A DNA stretch of 64,000 nt, from contig OX387190.1 of assembly GCA_947561395.2 (NCBI GenBank), positions 10,534,858 through 10,598,857 of the forward strand, in the 5' to 3' direction. Shown one piece after another: positions 1 to 14,400 of the stretch. The DNA is from Buxus sempervirens. Lineage: Eukaryota; Streptophyta; Magnoliopsida; Buxales; Buxaceae. Below the pieces are notes generated by a model. It saw only the letters and a list, made by a program, of their open reading frames with translations, was not told the DNA's origin and ran no database searches. A program made the position numbers and the translations under genes. Every line of letters starts with the position of its first letter. Positions within the stretch are counted from its first letter, which is position 1.

Positions 1-1504
1 GATCTGAAGACACGTCATTGGCATTTTGACACCGTAGAAATAACATTGAACACGTGGACATGGATAAAAAAAAAGGCACCTATAGTAGGTTTTGAGAAGT
101 GTTTAGAATAGTTAGTTTACCCTTTGAGTTCAAATTTCATGTATTGAGCTAAGAAGTTTATTTTGAGGATTATTAGAACTTTTATATTGAATTAATGAAT
201 GAGTTGTTTAAATTTTGGCATACTCTGATTTACCTTTATCTTATTATGTTTTTGTTCTTAATTGCTTTATTATCATTCAAAGTAATGCCTTAATCCGTTG
301 AAAAAAAAAATATCGGATTCGTGGCGTTACAAGACGTTCAACACACTGCAAATAAGAATCAACCCATAAACCCAACGCTCGAGCTGGATATCGGGCGTCC
401 TGAAGACAATTTTCCAATGCTTGGGCATTGGATTGGGCGTTCAACAATTACACACATGGTCGCTCAAGCGTCACTTCAAGCAACCCAAAACTGCTCTCAG
501 GTTCTGGAAATAAGAAAAAGCATAGGCGAGGCGCTTGATGTAGTGCTCGAGCGTCCATTGAGCGCTCACTCGTAAATTCCCAAATTTAGGATTTTTGTCA
601 ATCCAACTTGATTTTCTCCAAATTCATTGGTTCTAACATGTTTCTAAGTATCCAATGTTGATTTCCTAACCATTCATATACACCAAATTCACTTGTATTA
701 CAATTTGACCATCTTACCATTGAAATCCTAAAATTTCTAGATTTTATTTCATACCCAAATTTCAAGATTTCAATTAAACAAGCAAACACTCATACAAATC
801 AACCTAGTAGCATGTTTCTAAACATGTTTGAAGCAAAACCCATGAATAAAGATAAGGATTTAACAATGGAATTGAAATTGCACTCTATCATGCTAATTTC
901 TAGGATTTTCACATAACCATGCTATTAATCAATTAAATCACAAGGTAAATCATGAATTCTCTACATATTCATCACAATATCACTATTATACATCATCTAA
1001 TGCACCCAAAATTTACAAAAATAGGTTTATGTATGATTTCCTTAGCTAGAGTTCTACATACAACTTGACATCTATAGATCAACCTACCTCAATGCCTTAA
1101 ATTCTTTTGTTATTGATTTCTCTTGAATTTAATCACCAAAACCTACTCTTTTATCCTCTAGAATCTGACGTCTAGCACTCTAGGGTTCCTCCACAATCAC
1201 CACACGTCCAAATCAATGAAGATGAATATCAAAAGATCCTAATTTGGTTTTAAAGCTTCTATTTATACTAGGGTTATATTATGTCTAATTACCATCCTAC
1301 CTCAAATCCATAGAGAACTAGGGTTAGGTGCACTTCTTTTATTTTAATAAAGAGGCTAACCCACTTCTCCTTATTTAATTGTTTTAATTTAAAATTATTG
1401 TTTTACCCTTTTTAAAATTCAAGGTGTGAAATAAGCATTATAAGCCATTAATCAAACTAACACGTAAATAGAAACCTAAAAAAAATTAGTAAGTTAATTT
1501 TTTT
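1..1504. other. Unassigned upstream flank
   Basis: AT-rich sequence with no gene that I recognise. Positions about 320-575 are more GC-rich and reiterate short motifs such as GCGTCC, GCGCTC and CTCGAGCG. An 84-codon open frame there has no recognisable domain and looks like part of an old repeat. The remainder (600-1504) shows only AT-rich low-complexity sequence. Confidence 0.4.
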
Positions 1505-1860
1505 TTATCAGTAATAAGAGAATATATTGATGGGGGCAAAGGCCCCTAAAAGTACACGAATAGTGTACAATACGGAAGAAAACCCACAAGATACTACCCC
1601 AAGAAATAAAAAACTGAACAATGCAACATTACATAAAAGTTTAATTCCTTGCAAGACTCCACTACAGTTAGCCAAAGTAAGATGTATCTAAGTACTGATT
1701 GAAAGATGACTCTGATGGGGTTGTAGATATCTTTAAAAATTCTTCTATTTCTCTCCTTCCATATGACCCAAACAGTTGTTCCGGGTATCATGTTCCAAAT
1801 CATTTGCTTTGGGATAGATTTTCCACTCCAAATCATTTATCTCCTTCCATACAATAGTAA
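1505..1860 (-). mobile_element. L1-type LINE relic, 3' end
   Basis: On the minus strand, an open stretch (1836-1594) contains WVIWKERNRRIF followed by a hydrophobic LLWLTV segment. This pattern is typical of the extreme C-terminus (zf-RVT/WKERN region) of plant L1 LINE reverse transcriptase proteins. The plus-strand T-run at 1499-1508 would be the poly(A) tail of a minus-strand insertion. Only the 3' end is present, as expected from 5' truncation during target-primed reverse transcription. It lies upstream of the VTT gene and is not functional. Confidence 0.6.
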
Positions 1861-2216
1861 GTTAATTTTGAAAGGTGAAAATAAAGAAAGGAGAATAGAA
1901 TCCTCATTTGTGGTCTATCTTCAACCCTTGTTCAACATGTGAATAGATTTGTACCTTTTTCAACTCCCACGTTTTCACTTTTCAATAAGGTTGCTTCTTG
2001 TTGGTTAAGATAATGAGAAAACATTCTCAGTGCTTGTTTTTCCATGATCTTTATTTTCTGAATTTTCAGAAAATAAAAATCTAATTGCAAGTAAAAAAAT
2101 GAATTTTAAAAATTTATGTTAAAAAAACAATGATCCATGCCTCCATTATTTCTAAATTCTCTAAAAATGCTAAATTAAAAGGAATTTATTTTTAAAAAAA
2201 TTAAATGAGTTGGGAT
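1861..2216. other. Unassigned AT-rich spacer
   Basis: No gene, structured repeat or RNA gene is recognised between the LINE relic and the hAT end. Confidence 0.4.
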
Positions 2217-2276
2217 ATTTGCGGGGAGGGGCGGGACACGGGTTACCCATTTAACCCCGCCCCATCGCCATCCCTA
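2217..2276 (-). mobile_element. hAT-like element terminus
   Basis: The segment ends in GCCATCCCTA and reads outward, on the minus strand, as TAGGGATGGCGATGGGGCGG. This GC-rich start is common in plant hAT elements and MITEs. No matching partner end was found upstream, so this is a solitary or truncated end about 170 bp from the start codon of the VTT gene. Confidence 0.45.
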
Positions 2277-2448
2277 GCAACACAATAGCTGGTTGACAGG
2301 TTGCCACGCAAAAAAGGGTCACTTCCAGTAATGTTGGCGAACTCTCGTGGTCATTTCTTATCACACTGTATGCCTCCAAAATCCAGAAGCAGAGAGCCAT
2401 ACATGGCATTCGTTCAACTGCTCTTATCCTACGCCCTCCATTACTAAA

Positions 2449-5400
2449 ATGTGCACGCTGAGGCCGTGTCATTCCTCTCCTTCCTTCCAGTTCCAGCCTC
2501 ACTTCATTCCCCTCAGACCCAGCTTCCATTACTCCCCTGCGCATTCTTCTTTTCTCTTGGGCTTCGGACCCAAGCGTTTCCATGTCTTGAAGCCATGTTC
2601 TTCTCTGAGAGAAACCAAGAAACAGACCCTCCGAAAAGCTTCTAATACTCCACAGAGCTTGAGAAGGTTCTTGGATCCCAAGAATGAAGGTGGAAATATC
2701 GATAAAAACAAAGAAAAGCTTGCAGAAGATGACAATGGCGGTTTGGAAGGGGAGACTGCAGTTAAGGGCACCATTTTAGCGGGTCTTTTGCTTGTCGGTG
2801 TTATTGGAGGATTTGGCTCTGTCGGGTACATTTACAGAGACCAGATTAATGCGTTCTTAACTCAGTTATCAGGTTTCATTGAAGGTAAACTGATAAATTC
2901 TGGTTCGTTTGAACTTGTAGCGAGACAGAATTGATGTCTTTTGTTGATTTCTACTTGAATCTGGTCATTTTTCATTCTAGCTTTCTGGATCCGTGTTGGA
3001 GGTTCTCTCTGACAAAGGGGAAATGGAATTATCTCTTAGATTTGATCTGAAATGCAACTGAATTGGCTGGATTGATCTACTTGAGAGGCTTAAGGTCTCC
3101 TTGCCAATCACGGAGATGAACACCGACTGTTTGATGAAATTCCCACCCGGAGATCAATGATTCACTGTAGGATAAAATTAGGGATCGAAAAGAACATGCG
3201 TTGTTTAGGATTTGAGGTTGTTTTATTTAATTACTGTACAACTAATTTCTTTACTATCGCAGTTTCTTGCTAATCACGTACACAAAGACTGGGTTTTTGA
3301 TTAAATTAACACGAACCAGTGATTGTTGTCCTGTTGTGGGTTTGAAAAAACCCCCATATCTTGTAGGTAAAATATAAGCTGAAATTGACAGAATCTGTCG
3401 ATTGTGTGATTTTTCTTTTTAACCCCAGCAGGTTGGCCTTGTGGTCAATACTTGGGGCCTAGAGGTATGCTCCCTTTAAGGTCTCAGGTTCGAACTCTCT
3501 TGAGCACAATCTCCTGGGGCCACTTGAAATAAGGTCTATGGGTCTTAGTCTTACTTGGGCCATGTGGGTTGCAGTGTCTTGCATGAGCCCTCAGGGATTA
3601 GTTGGTTGAGCGTATTAATAGTCTTCTAATTAAACATAAACTTTAGATATCTATTAGTTTAGTAACTCAAACTCTAAACATTAATTTAAGGATATATTTT
3701 ACTGATATAAAAAAGAAAAATCGATAATTCTTCTAGTAAAAACATAAAACTATCATTCTAATGTATAAAATCCTCCTCATCATCATTATAAGCCGGTTCC
3801 CACCAAAGTGTGGTTAGCGACATAAATCCTGTCTCTCCATCGCTCTTTGTCAAAAATTATATCTTCCGTTAATTTTCATTTTGTGAGTCTTGTTTTATTG
3901 ACTCCATTCATGTTTTTTTAGGTCTTCCTATTGATCTCTTAGGCCTTTCAATATGAATCCTCTTACACTTTCTTACAGGTGCATCACTAGGTCTCCGTTT
4001 TACATGTCTAAACCACCTTAACCAGCTCTCCTCCATTTTATCCCTAATGCATGCTATGCCTAACCACTTTTTATTATCTTCATTTCTTATTTTGTCTTTC
4101 TTAGTTTTGTCAGAAGTCCATCTTAGCATTCTCATCTCAGCGATGCTCATCTTCTAAACATGATGATTCTTTACCCCCCAACATTCTATACCATATGACA
4201 TAGTTGGTCTAATTTCTATCTTATAAAACTTACCCTTTAATATAAGTGGAACACGCTTAGCACACAATACTCTAGAAGCGCCCCTCCTCTTAAGGCAACT
4301 AGCTTTAATCATATGTGCTACATCTCAATCAATATCTAGTTCATTTGTACGACTGATCTAGGATATTTAAACTTCTTACTTGATAGGATATCGTGATTTT
4401 CAATTCTAATGGTTTCATTAGTTATATTCTCATTTATATTAAAAGTTCATTTTGTATATTAAGCCTTCGCATAGATTATTTTAAAACCTTTTGTTTCTAA
4501 AATATTTCTTCATAATTTTAGCTTAATATTTTACTTCTTCTCTAGTGTGGCCTATCAAGATTACATCATTTGCAAATAACATACATCAAGGCACCTCATC
4601 TTCAATATGACTCGTCAACTCATCCATAATTAAAGTGAAAAGACTGGCCCTTGATGCAAACCTATCTTAACTGGAAACTTGTCTAAATTCCAATAGTTTT
4701 CACTTTGGTTAATGCTTCTTTACACATGTTCTTTATTGCATAGGCCACTGCGAACTCAAGGACTGATCTTCCCATCTCATTCCTTCGACCAAAGCCTCTT
4801 CGTCCATGAATTCTATTATAACCATTATTTTCATTTCTTACATGACAATTTAAATCGCCTCCTATTAATATTATTTCACCTTCAGATATGCCTTGTATCA
4901 ACCCGTCTATTTCTTCCTAAAAAAGTCTTTTAATGCTTTCATCTAAACCTACCTAAAGTGCTAGGCGCTAATAATGTTTACAAGTTCTTGACCTATGACT
5001 AACTTAATCAACATTATTCTATCACTAATTCTCCTAATGCTAACAACATTTGATTTCATACTCTTATCTAAGCATTATTCCTGCCCCATTTCTATTTTTA
5101 CCTTTCCTTGTATACCAAAATTTATATGAATTAACCTCCTCAGCCTTGTATCCCCCCTCCCCCCTCTCCATTTAGTTTCTTGTAAATACATTATATTTTT
5201 TTGCCTTCTCTTCATGGTATCTACTAACTCTATTTTCTTCCCTGTTAAGGTTTCTATATTCCAAGTACCAAATATAACCCTACTCTCTTGGACTAGTTTC
5301 TCTGCTTGTGTTCGTCCAGCTTGACATGAGAACCCTTGCTCACTTCTCATTACAACCAAGCTCTGTTGTAGCGCTCTACTTCCAGGCAATGCCCTAGCAT

Positions 5401-8400
5401 GTATACGGGATTCTAATTTAGTATTCATGTAATAATCATAACTAATATCTCCAATCTCCAATTACAACCATAATCCAGTTTATTAGAGAAAATTCCCAAA
5501 CCTTTAGTTCAACAAATCACAAAGCAAAGACACCATCTAGGAAAGGGACTTCTCTTCATGGGCTTCGCTTTGCTTTGCCCTTGGGGCCCCTCAGGTCTCT
5601 CCCCCTTTTGACCTAAATAAAATATGAACCACACTCCAACAGTTTTGTAATCTTGTCAGCAAAGTTTTCAAAGTTGTTATTTCAGAGCTGAAGGTTTATT
5701 CTTTTATAATCAGTACAAATAGCACGAGTTGAAATGCTGTTTATGGTCTTGGCAAGCTAGAAGTGGCACGAAAGCTAAAAGATGTGTTATTTGGAATAGC
5801 TTATATGGAAGTCCATAAGATTACTGTTTACTGTTTACTGTTTTGAGACCTGAAGTTTCTCTTAGTTGAGAAACTTCTGCCAAAGAAATATTTTATTCAA
5901 AGAATTTAAGGCATAACTAGTATAAATTTAACACATAGTTGGGTTGTATTCTCTCTATGCTTGTCTCCCCTCATTTTCCCATATCTTAGTGATCCTTTCC
6001 ATGATAATTCCTGCTTCTTTCCATTTATATTTGAAGTCTCATCAATGAAGTTTATGTTCTCTTCTACAGGCTATCCCTAGATGCTAGGATCATTTTATTT
6101 TGATGAAGAAATTCATACCATGTATATGATGATAAACTTTCTGATCCTTCACAAAGAGGCACTTGTTATTTTCGATTACCATACATTTTTTGTATTTCCA
6201 GGATATGGTCCTGCTGGATATGCTTTATTTGTAGCTGTTTATGCTGGATTGGAGGTACACCCGTGATCCTTCACTAAGTGCATCAGAAAAATTGAACTTG
6301 TGAATCATGCTAAGTCTTGTCAGTGACACTCAGCTTGTTAATGGTGGTGTCAGAGAATTAATTTAAATTTGACTTGGTTCAAGACCTCATGATTCACTTT
6401 GACAACAACCTTTGAATTTTGCCTTCTCCCATATGTGGTGCAGTGGTGCCAGGTCATATACATAACCAGTGCACTAATAGTAGCTTCATTATAGAATGTC
6501 TACAATTTTTGTATTAATTGTTGGAAATTAGTAAAAATTATTATTTATCTTTTGCTTTTCCTAATGTCTGATCGTTCATCTTTTCGTAGATACTTGCCAT
6601 CCCAGCAATCCCATTAACCATGTCCGCTGGCCTTCTTTTTGGCTCGTTCACTGGAACTATCATTGTCTCTATAAGTGGGACGGTAAGATGATTTACTAGT
6701 AACTGTAAGATGGAAATTTAATAACCACTGGCACTCAGTATTAATCACTACATTTGTCAGGTGGCTGCAACTGTAGCCTTTCTCATTGCTAGATATTTTG
6801 CCCGTGAACGTATTCTTAAGCTGGTTGAAGGGAACAAGAAATTTTTAGCCATTGACAAGGCCATTGGAGAGAATGGTTTCAGAGTTGTCACGCTCCTGCG
6901 ATTAAGCCCTTTGCTTCCATTTTCTCTTGGGAACTATCTTTATGGATTGACATCTGTTAAGTTTGTTCCATATGTATTGGGAAGGTCTGTTTCTTGTTCA
7001 TCCACTTGTAGTGTGCCATTATTTCTTTATAGCAGCCATTACTTATTCGATGTTAGTCCCACTTTTGTGATTGAATAAGTATTATATCAAGGTCAGTTTC
7101 TTGTTTATCCACTTCTAATGTGCTGTTATTTATTGCTGGCATTACTTGTTGGATGTTAGTGCCACTGTGTGATTGAATGTGTATTATTTATTTAATAAGG
7201 TTTTCTTTGCATCTTCATGTAATTTTTTATGCATTTGTCTATCAAAAGAACAACCACTTCTTATATTCAACTGTCAGAGCATTAAGGAGATGTAACTATT
7301 GAAAATTTGATTGCTTGAAGCAGCTGGAGTATTTGCTTACAACTACTGGCAGGCTTGTTTGCCGTTGTCATGGGCTTCATCAGAAGCGATATGATAAGTC
7401 CATCAGCGAATTGTTGATATTTCTCTTTGTGCTGTAGAAAATGATAAGAATTAAATTATTTTGAACTGTATATCTATCTATCCGTATATGTATCTTTCAA
7501 AAAAAAAAAAAAAATAATATCTATCAGTATATGTATATGTGTGTACCTGTGCGCATGTGTGCATATATATGAATTGTGAAAGTTAGTCTGGTCTGCCTCA
7601 TAAGGGTTCAGTTTCCTGGTGAGACAAGGTTTTTTCTTCCATGTGGAGGAAGGATCTGCGAAGTCCAGAGTAGGAGACCATCTGGATAAGCGAGATAGAC
7701 AATTGTTCAATCCATAAAAGCCCATTAAGACCTATATTTTAGATTTTATCATATTTAGTAACTATATATATATATATTTGAAAGAATGACACTGTTTATG
7801 AGAGCTCTTTTTGCGATGTGGGTGAGTGAGTCTACAAATAAAATGTCATCTATGAAAATTGTCCTAGCAATTTCCTGGACCTAGTTTGACTGTCTAGTAA
7901 AGAGGTTTGGAGAGGTCCATGCTTGAAAATCTGGCAGTAGATGCGGTCGTGGTTAAAAAGAATCTATTTCTTGCATCACCCTAGTCTCCCTTCATGGTCA
8001 TTGTCCTAGTGCTGTAGGGTCAATTGCCAGTAGTTCCATGTTTTAAACAATGATTCTTTCATTGGGGGAAAAAAATCAACATAATGGCTCTTGTTTGTTG
8101 GTCTGAAGAGATGGAACTTTGGTATGTTGAGCTGTCTCAAGGGCTGAACTTGGCCCTAAAATGGCAAAATATTTGATTCATAACCCAACCAAACCCAAAG
8201 TACTTAATCCTTACCCAAGAAAAGGATCAAAATTTTACTCTAGGCTCAAGTCAAGTTAATGTGCCTGGATTCTCCAAGTCCTGTTTATTTAAATACTGTC
8301 ATAGTTGTATTTAATTGTGCATATCTAGTGTGAAGTTGTTGAGAAACTTGAGATCAACATGTTCAATAAAAATCTGTTTTTTTTTTCTCTCTGTAAAATG

Positions 8401-11400
8401 TGTGTAGACTGTTTTATTCTCCCTATATGCTGGAACTTATTAAGCATGCGGATTATGCATGCAAGTTAGTTACTATATTCTTAAACATATGCGCATATGA
8501 ACACACTTCTTACAGTAATCCTCAAATTGGAGGATACATATCATACTTGTATAGATTGTTACGAACATAATCAGCCCTAGCCTGTATCAATAATTTAATA
8601 AGCAAACTATTAAGATTATTCCCTAAACTGACAAATGGAGTATTAATTGTACTACTCAAAACCTTTCGTTCTTATTAAATGAATATCAACTTCAATGTGC
8701 TTGGTTGTTTATTAAACAAAGGATGAGATTCAGTATTAGTGGTAGCTGACTTCTTATGATAAAGACTCATTGAACCTTTAACCTGAAGGCCTATAGTAGT
8801 TAACAAGTCCTTTAGTCACATTTTCTCACAGTAGTTAGTGATGTAGCTCTATATTGTTCTTAGCACCAGAATGTGCAATAATCACCTGTTTCTTGCTTCT
8901 TCATGAGACAAGATTATGACAAATGAAAGTGCAGTATCCAATAAGAGACATTATATTGGAGGGTACTTCATCAACATCTGAATAGCTTACCAAATCAAGC
9001 AGACGATGTTTCTTGTTTGGCAATCCAGGATGAGTTATTATTTTAAATACCTTATTATCCTAAGAATGGGTTACTTGCTTACCAATGAGAATGTTTAAGC
9101 TTATGTGCAAATTTATTCACCACTTCTATTACAAAGAGAATATTTGGTCCAGTCATTGTCAAATAATGCAACTTTCCTAAAAGTCATCCATACCTGCCAT
9201 GATTGTCTAACAACTCATTATACATAATGTGGTATTTGAATCTATGAGAATATTTATGGATTTAACGACTGGAATACCAATTTCATCAAGTAAATTCCAG
9301 CATATGCTTCTGTTGAGACAATTAGATACCTTATTTAAATCTGGACACCTCAGGCCCTAGAAAATATTTAAGTAACAAGGTCCTTAGTATAAAATTTTGC
9401 CAGTAAGAAAGTCCTTCAGATCTTGAATACCTTATTCAGTACTCCTTGTCTCTGTAATTTCATGATAAATATATAATACCAATACAAAAATAACATGAGA
9501 TGATTTTTTGATAAAAAATATATTTATCAAACTCACATCCTTTTAATCCAATTCTTTAACTGCCTTGCTGAACTTTCCAAACCAAGCTTGTGGAAACTAT
9601 TTTAGCTATTAATGTCCCTTTTTAGCCTGTAGATTTTCCCACTCTCTACAGGAGCAACAAAACCAGGAGGTTGCTTTATCTAGACTTCCTCTTATAAATT
9701 ACAAGGAAGAAAACAGTTTTGGCATCCAGTTGAGATAAAGGCTAATCTAAAATTAACTACTAAAGAAATCAATACACCAAAAGATAGAACTTTTAAAATC
9801 AAAGCGTGAGGTCTTAGCATAATCCACACCAGAAATTTATGTACACCCTTTTAGAATAGGCCAGGCTATCAGTTTCTCAATAATATCAACAGGATGATAT
9901 ATTTATCTATATCCATATGCAAACAGAGAGAAACGAGATATGGGTTATCTGGTGGAATGACTAAATCTCAAGTTGTATTTCAAGTAGAGCACGCATCTTC
10001 TCCATCATTTCTTTGATCAGGATAAGCTAATGCATCAAGAAGAAGTTAGTAATAGGAGATCTATCCAAGGATATGAATAAAAAACAACTAGGTGACACAT
10101 CATGATAGAAAATGACAAAAAAAGTATGATGAGATGTATTAGTACACTTACCTTGGCAATGAGCAATAGGAATGTCTACATCAGAATTATTCAAAGAAAT
10201 ACTAATTGGTTGAGAAGAGGGTACAACATTGAAGTTAGGAATTGTATTAGGCAGTGGTGCACAAACTTATAGGAGAGCCAAGCTGGCACCTGTACCCTTT
10301 GAATGATAAACATAAACTTTCAATTAAAAGTCCATTTTTTGAGTCTATGTTGGAATATTTTTATTAGGTGCTGATAAAGGGATATCATCCAAATCTGAAA
10401 TTGCTATCTTGGAGCCAGTAGGAGAAAAAAAGGAATGCACTCAAACAAGGCGAAATCAATAGAGATAAAATACTTATCTAACTCTGGGCTCTATGTTCTT
10501 ATGGAATGATAGGAAATGCAGAAGAAACTATCATTCAATGAAGTGGGATTGGGTTTGTAGAGATGAGAGCTACAGGAAATGAATAAAGCTCTTTTGAAGA
10601 AATGGTTATTGAGATTTGATAAAGATAATTCAGCCTTAGGGATAAAAAAGATCAAAGGATCCTACATATTAAGGATAGAGAATTGGGATTCTAGGAGGTT
10701 GATTTCTCCTTTTGCTTTGCTTCCAGAAAGGGTCTAAGAATAGTTTGGATGAGCATGTGGGGATAGATTGGTGAGATAGGAATAGGCATGCATTCAAGGA
10801 TAGATCAGTTACAGATTTTCTTGATTCAATATTGGCATCATAAACATGTTGGTTGGTATCCCATACGCATTTCATATAATTGTTTTTATAGGATATACTG
10901 AGATATCTTTTATGTGCTGTCGGTCCCAAGCCCGGATAAAGGAGGAGGGTTACATCAGGTTAGCAGCCGGTGTAACACTCTTGCTAAACCTAAAATGACA
11001 TGAGGATATATTGAGATCATCGACTATAGTTCTCACAACCTTTTGTGGAGTGTTTAATATGCTGTTGTAGGCCCTTCACATCTACCTTAAATTTTATTGT
11101 TGCTTATAGGCAAATATGAGCCTATAAGACTGTTAGGAGTATCTAGAGATCATATAGGTCATGTTATAATTTCGTTCTGGGTCCCAGGACATATATTTTG
11201 GCTTTATTGTTAGGCTTGAAGGATGCAAGTGATAGAACCATACTTTGAGTATGGCATTTTTGTTTGGGCATTGAGGGTGTGCAAGATGGCTAGAGATTTT
11301 TTTTTATATTTGTTCTTAGCTGTTCCATTGTATCATTTACACTTACTTTACATCATATATATATATACACACACACACACATATTTACTGATAAAAAAAA

Positions 11401-14400
11401 AGTGATAGGGCCATACTTTTTTCAACTTATGAGGAGACTTGGTTACAATTAGTTCTTTGTTTAGGGATTACTCATAGATGTCTTTGGTCCCTATCCCATC
11501 TCATACAGTTGGCTAGGGCATTAGGTCTTGGGTGGAACATTTTGTTTGTTGATGTCCATGGCTCAGCCAATTCATTCATATATAGGTTAGCCAGAGATGG
11601 CATGTATAGGAAGAGAATGTCAGATACGCCATCAAGGATCACAGGTAAATTGGTATCATGTAGTTAAGTGGGTGAGTACCTGCCCAAAGGTGCTATGTTT
11701 TTGGAGTGCCTTGCGTGGGAATCCTCTTTTTGTACATTGTTTTACTTCCTTTTGATAATATGCAGCTTTGAAATTTGTCAAAAAGAAAGAAGAAAATATG
11801 TAGACTGGTGAGATGGTGAGCTTATTTGACATCTAGCTTTTGAGTCTTTTTTCTTGTTATGTCCTCGTCTATCATGGTGTACAAATTTTTCTTTTTATTG
11901 AAGATGGTATTGTATTAGCGTTATTTTAAAAGATTACTTGGGTTGTAGGAGATATAAAATGCCTTAGCTTGATTAATATTCTTAACAGTGTTCAGTTTAA
12001 GGTAGACAAAGAAGATGAGAAAGTTTGGATTTAAAATGTAAATAATGGCCTTCCAATATGCCCTTTTGTGATGTATTGAGGAGTCCAAGAAGTGTCCATC
12101 TATAAATGAGAAAGTTTTGGGGAAAACTATTGCCTGCAAGAGTTGAGTATTTTGTTGTTACCTTGATCTTGGTCAACGTGCTGCCAGCATGTCATCTTAT
12201 TCATAAAAAGATGCAGATTTGTAAATGTTATATCATGTGCACTTCTCAAGCTGAAATCTTTAATGAAGTTCCTTCATTTCATTTTGCCTCGGCCATTTAG
12301 AGCTATTTTTACTTTTATTTTTTAAATCCAAGCATTCAAAACTCCTTGGGTATGTGCAAGAACCATTTCAAATCTTTGCTTGCTAGAAAGTCCTTTTGGG
12401 AGTGAAGGGACATTTTAGGTCTTATATGGAGCATTTTGTTCTTTAAATCTTTGTTTTTGTGTTGGTTGAGTGAGTGTTGTCCTCTAGTGAATTCAAAGGG
12501 CTCAAAGTAATGTAGTCAAGAAGAGTAAAATCCAGCAGCAAACAGATTGTGAGAAGGAGAAAACTGTAGGACTATAGTAGGAACGTGAAACTCAACCTAG
12601 GGCTTGATGAACTTTGGAAAAAAAAAACTCAATTTTGTAGCTTCTGTAAAATCCAATGAAGGGCTGCTACATAACTTAAAACAAGCTATTTAACAACCCT
12701 GGAATCCTAGCCTTGCATCTGAAAAGGTAAAGAAATCCTAGCCATCCAAGATCATTAAAAGTGACATATTAGTCACATGACTCCTTTATTTATTTTAGAA
12801 TTCTCAAAAGCATATGAAATAACGAGCTCATCAAGTAAAATATGCTCCTGCATTAATCCCTCTTGGTGGACAAGAGCTTGACTTTTTCTGTCTCTTCATA
12901 TATCTCAGGATCAATCTCTTTCAACTCATTTTTAGCAAGCCATGTACTTTCACTAGCGGGTTCACCCAACATCTAGACTTGAAATTGCCTATACTTGTTG
13001 CCTCTATGATTTGAAATATTGTGTTCATATGACGTGTCAACCAATTCAGAAATGGAAACGTATTGAGATATGTAACAGATATATGTAGATATGCTTTAAA
13101 ATGATGGATATGGTGGATACACACGAAAAATGGTGAATACTTGTAAAAAAATAAAACCTATTTGAATACAATATAAGCAAAAAATATGATAAATAAACTT
13201 GTTTCTTATATCATAAGCCTACAAAAAAGAATATATTGATACGGAAACAAATCAGAATGTACAGACATATGAAAATTCTAGAAAAAAATTAGTAATTTAT
13301 TTTCAACAATCTATCTATTAGGGTAGAATAATGAGCAGATGACAGCAATTAATCTTGAAAATGCTGTCTGTTTAATTGTTGACAGAAATTAATCTATCTA
13401 TTAGGGTAGTAATTTATTTTCACCAAATTTATCTTGCTGGTTTGAACCAATCAAACAGAGATGAATTAGGAGTAATTCGTCTATTTAATCTTGAAAATGC
13501 TTGCCAATATGCTTTAATGGCAAAAAGGGAGTTTGGCTTTACGGAGCAAGGAAACCTTTGTCTAGAAGAGTCGAACATGGTGTTTGTAGTCATGGCTTTA
13601 CAGTTCAAGGAGTACTCATGGTGTTTGTAATGATCAAACAACCCAAAAAAATGACCGTGACAGTGCTGTAATCAACCGAACAAGAAGTCATAGTTTAGGT
13701 AACTTTGATAGATTTAATAAGAGAAGAGATACTCTAAGATACGGAACACAAAATACATTTGGTGCGACCTTGGACCTCTTCCAAGGTTGGTTCTAGACTA
13801 CATGTGAAATGTTTCATATGTGGAGAGATGGGGCACATGTCTTATAATTGTCCATGGCGACATGTTAACCTTGTAGAACTTGAAGAGATGCTAGGGGAGC
13901 CAAAAACTGAAGTAGTTCATCAAAGCTTGCGTAACATATTGAGATGCCTTGTGGGGAATCATGTGAAGGCATGGGATTCTGTTATAGCACAAGCAGATTT
14001 GCTTGCAGTAATTCAGTAAATAGAACCATCAAGAAGACACCTTTTGAAGAAGCTTAGGGACTAAAACCTCAATATATCTTAGATTTGGTTCCATTGCCAC
14101 ACAAAGCACAAGTTAGTGATGATGGAGAAGCTTTTGCTGACCATATCAAGAAAATGAAGAAGTGAGGAATGCTGTGCAAAATAGCTATGAAGATTATGCC
14201 ACAAAAGCAAACCAACATCGTCGTATAAAGGAGTTTGAAGAAGGTGGTATGGTTTTATTACATTTGAAGCATGAAAGGTTTCCCAAAGGAACTTATCACA
14301 GGCTCAAGTCAAAAAAGCTTGGACCGTGTAAGATGTTGAAGAAAATTATTCGGTTGAGCTACCACTAGATTTGCATTTCAGTCCCATCTTTAATGTTTCT

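Larger units (their letters stand above)
2885..6201 (+). other. Intron 1 of the VTT gene
   Basis: Phase-1 intron with GT donor at 2885 and AG acceptor at 6200-6201. It contains a tRNA-derived SINE (3424-3625) and a minus-strand RTE LINE (3770-5470). The remaining ~1.3 kb shows nothing assignable. Confidence 0.85.

Noticed and set aside
2347..2448. Upstream in-frame extension of VTT exon 1 from a GTG codon
   Set aside because: Plant translation needs ATG; the first in-frame ATG is at 2449 and gives a transit-peptide-like N-terminus.
2251..2831. Minus-strand open frames of 110 and 100 codons over VTT exon 1
   Set aside because: They are antisense shadows of the exon with no domain similarity.
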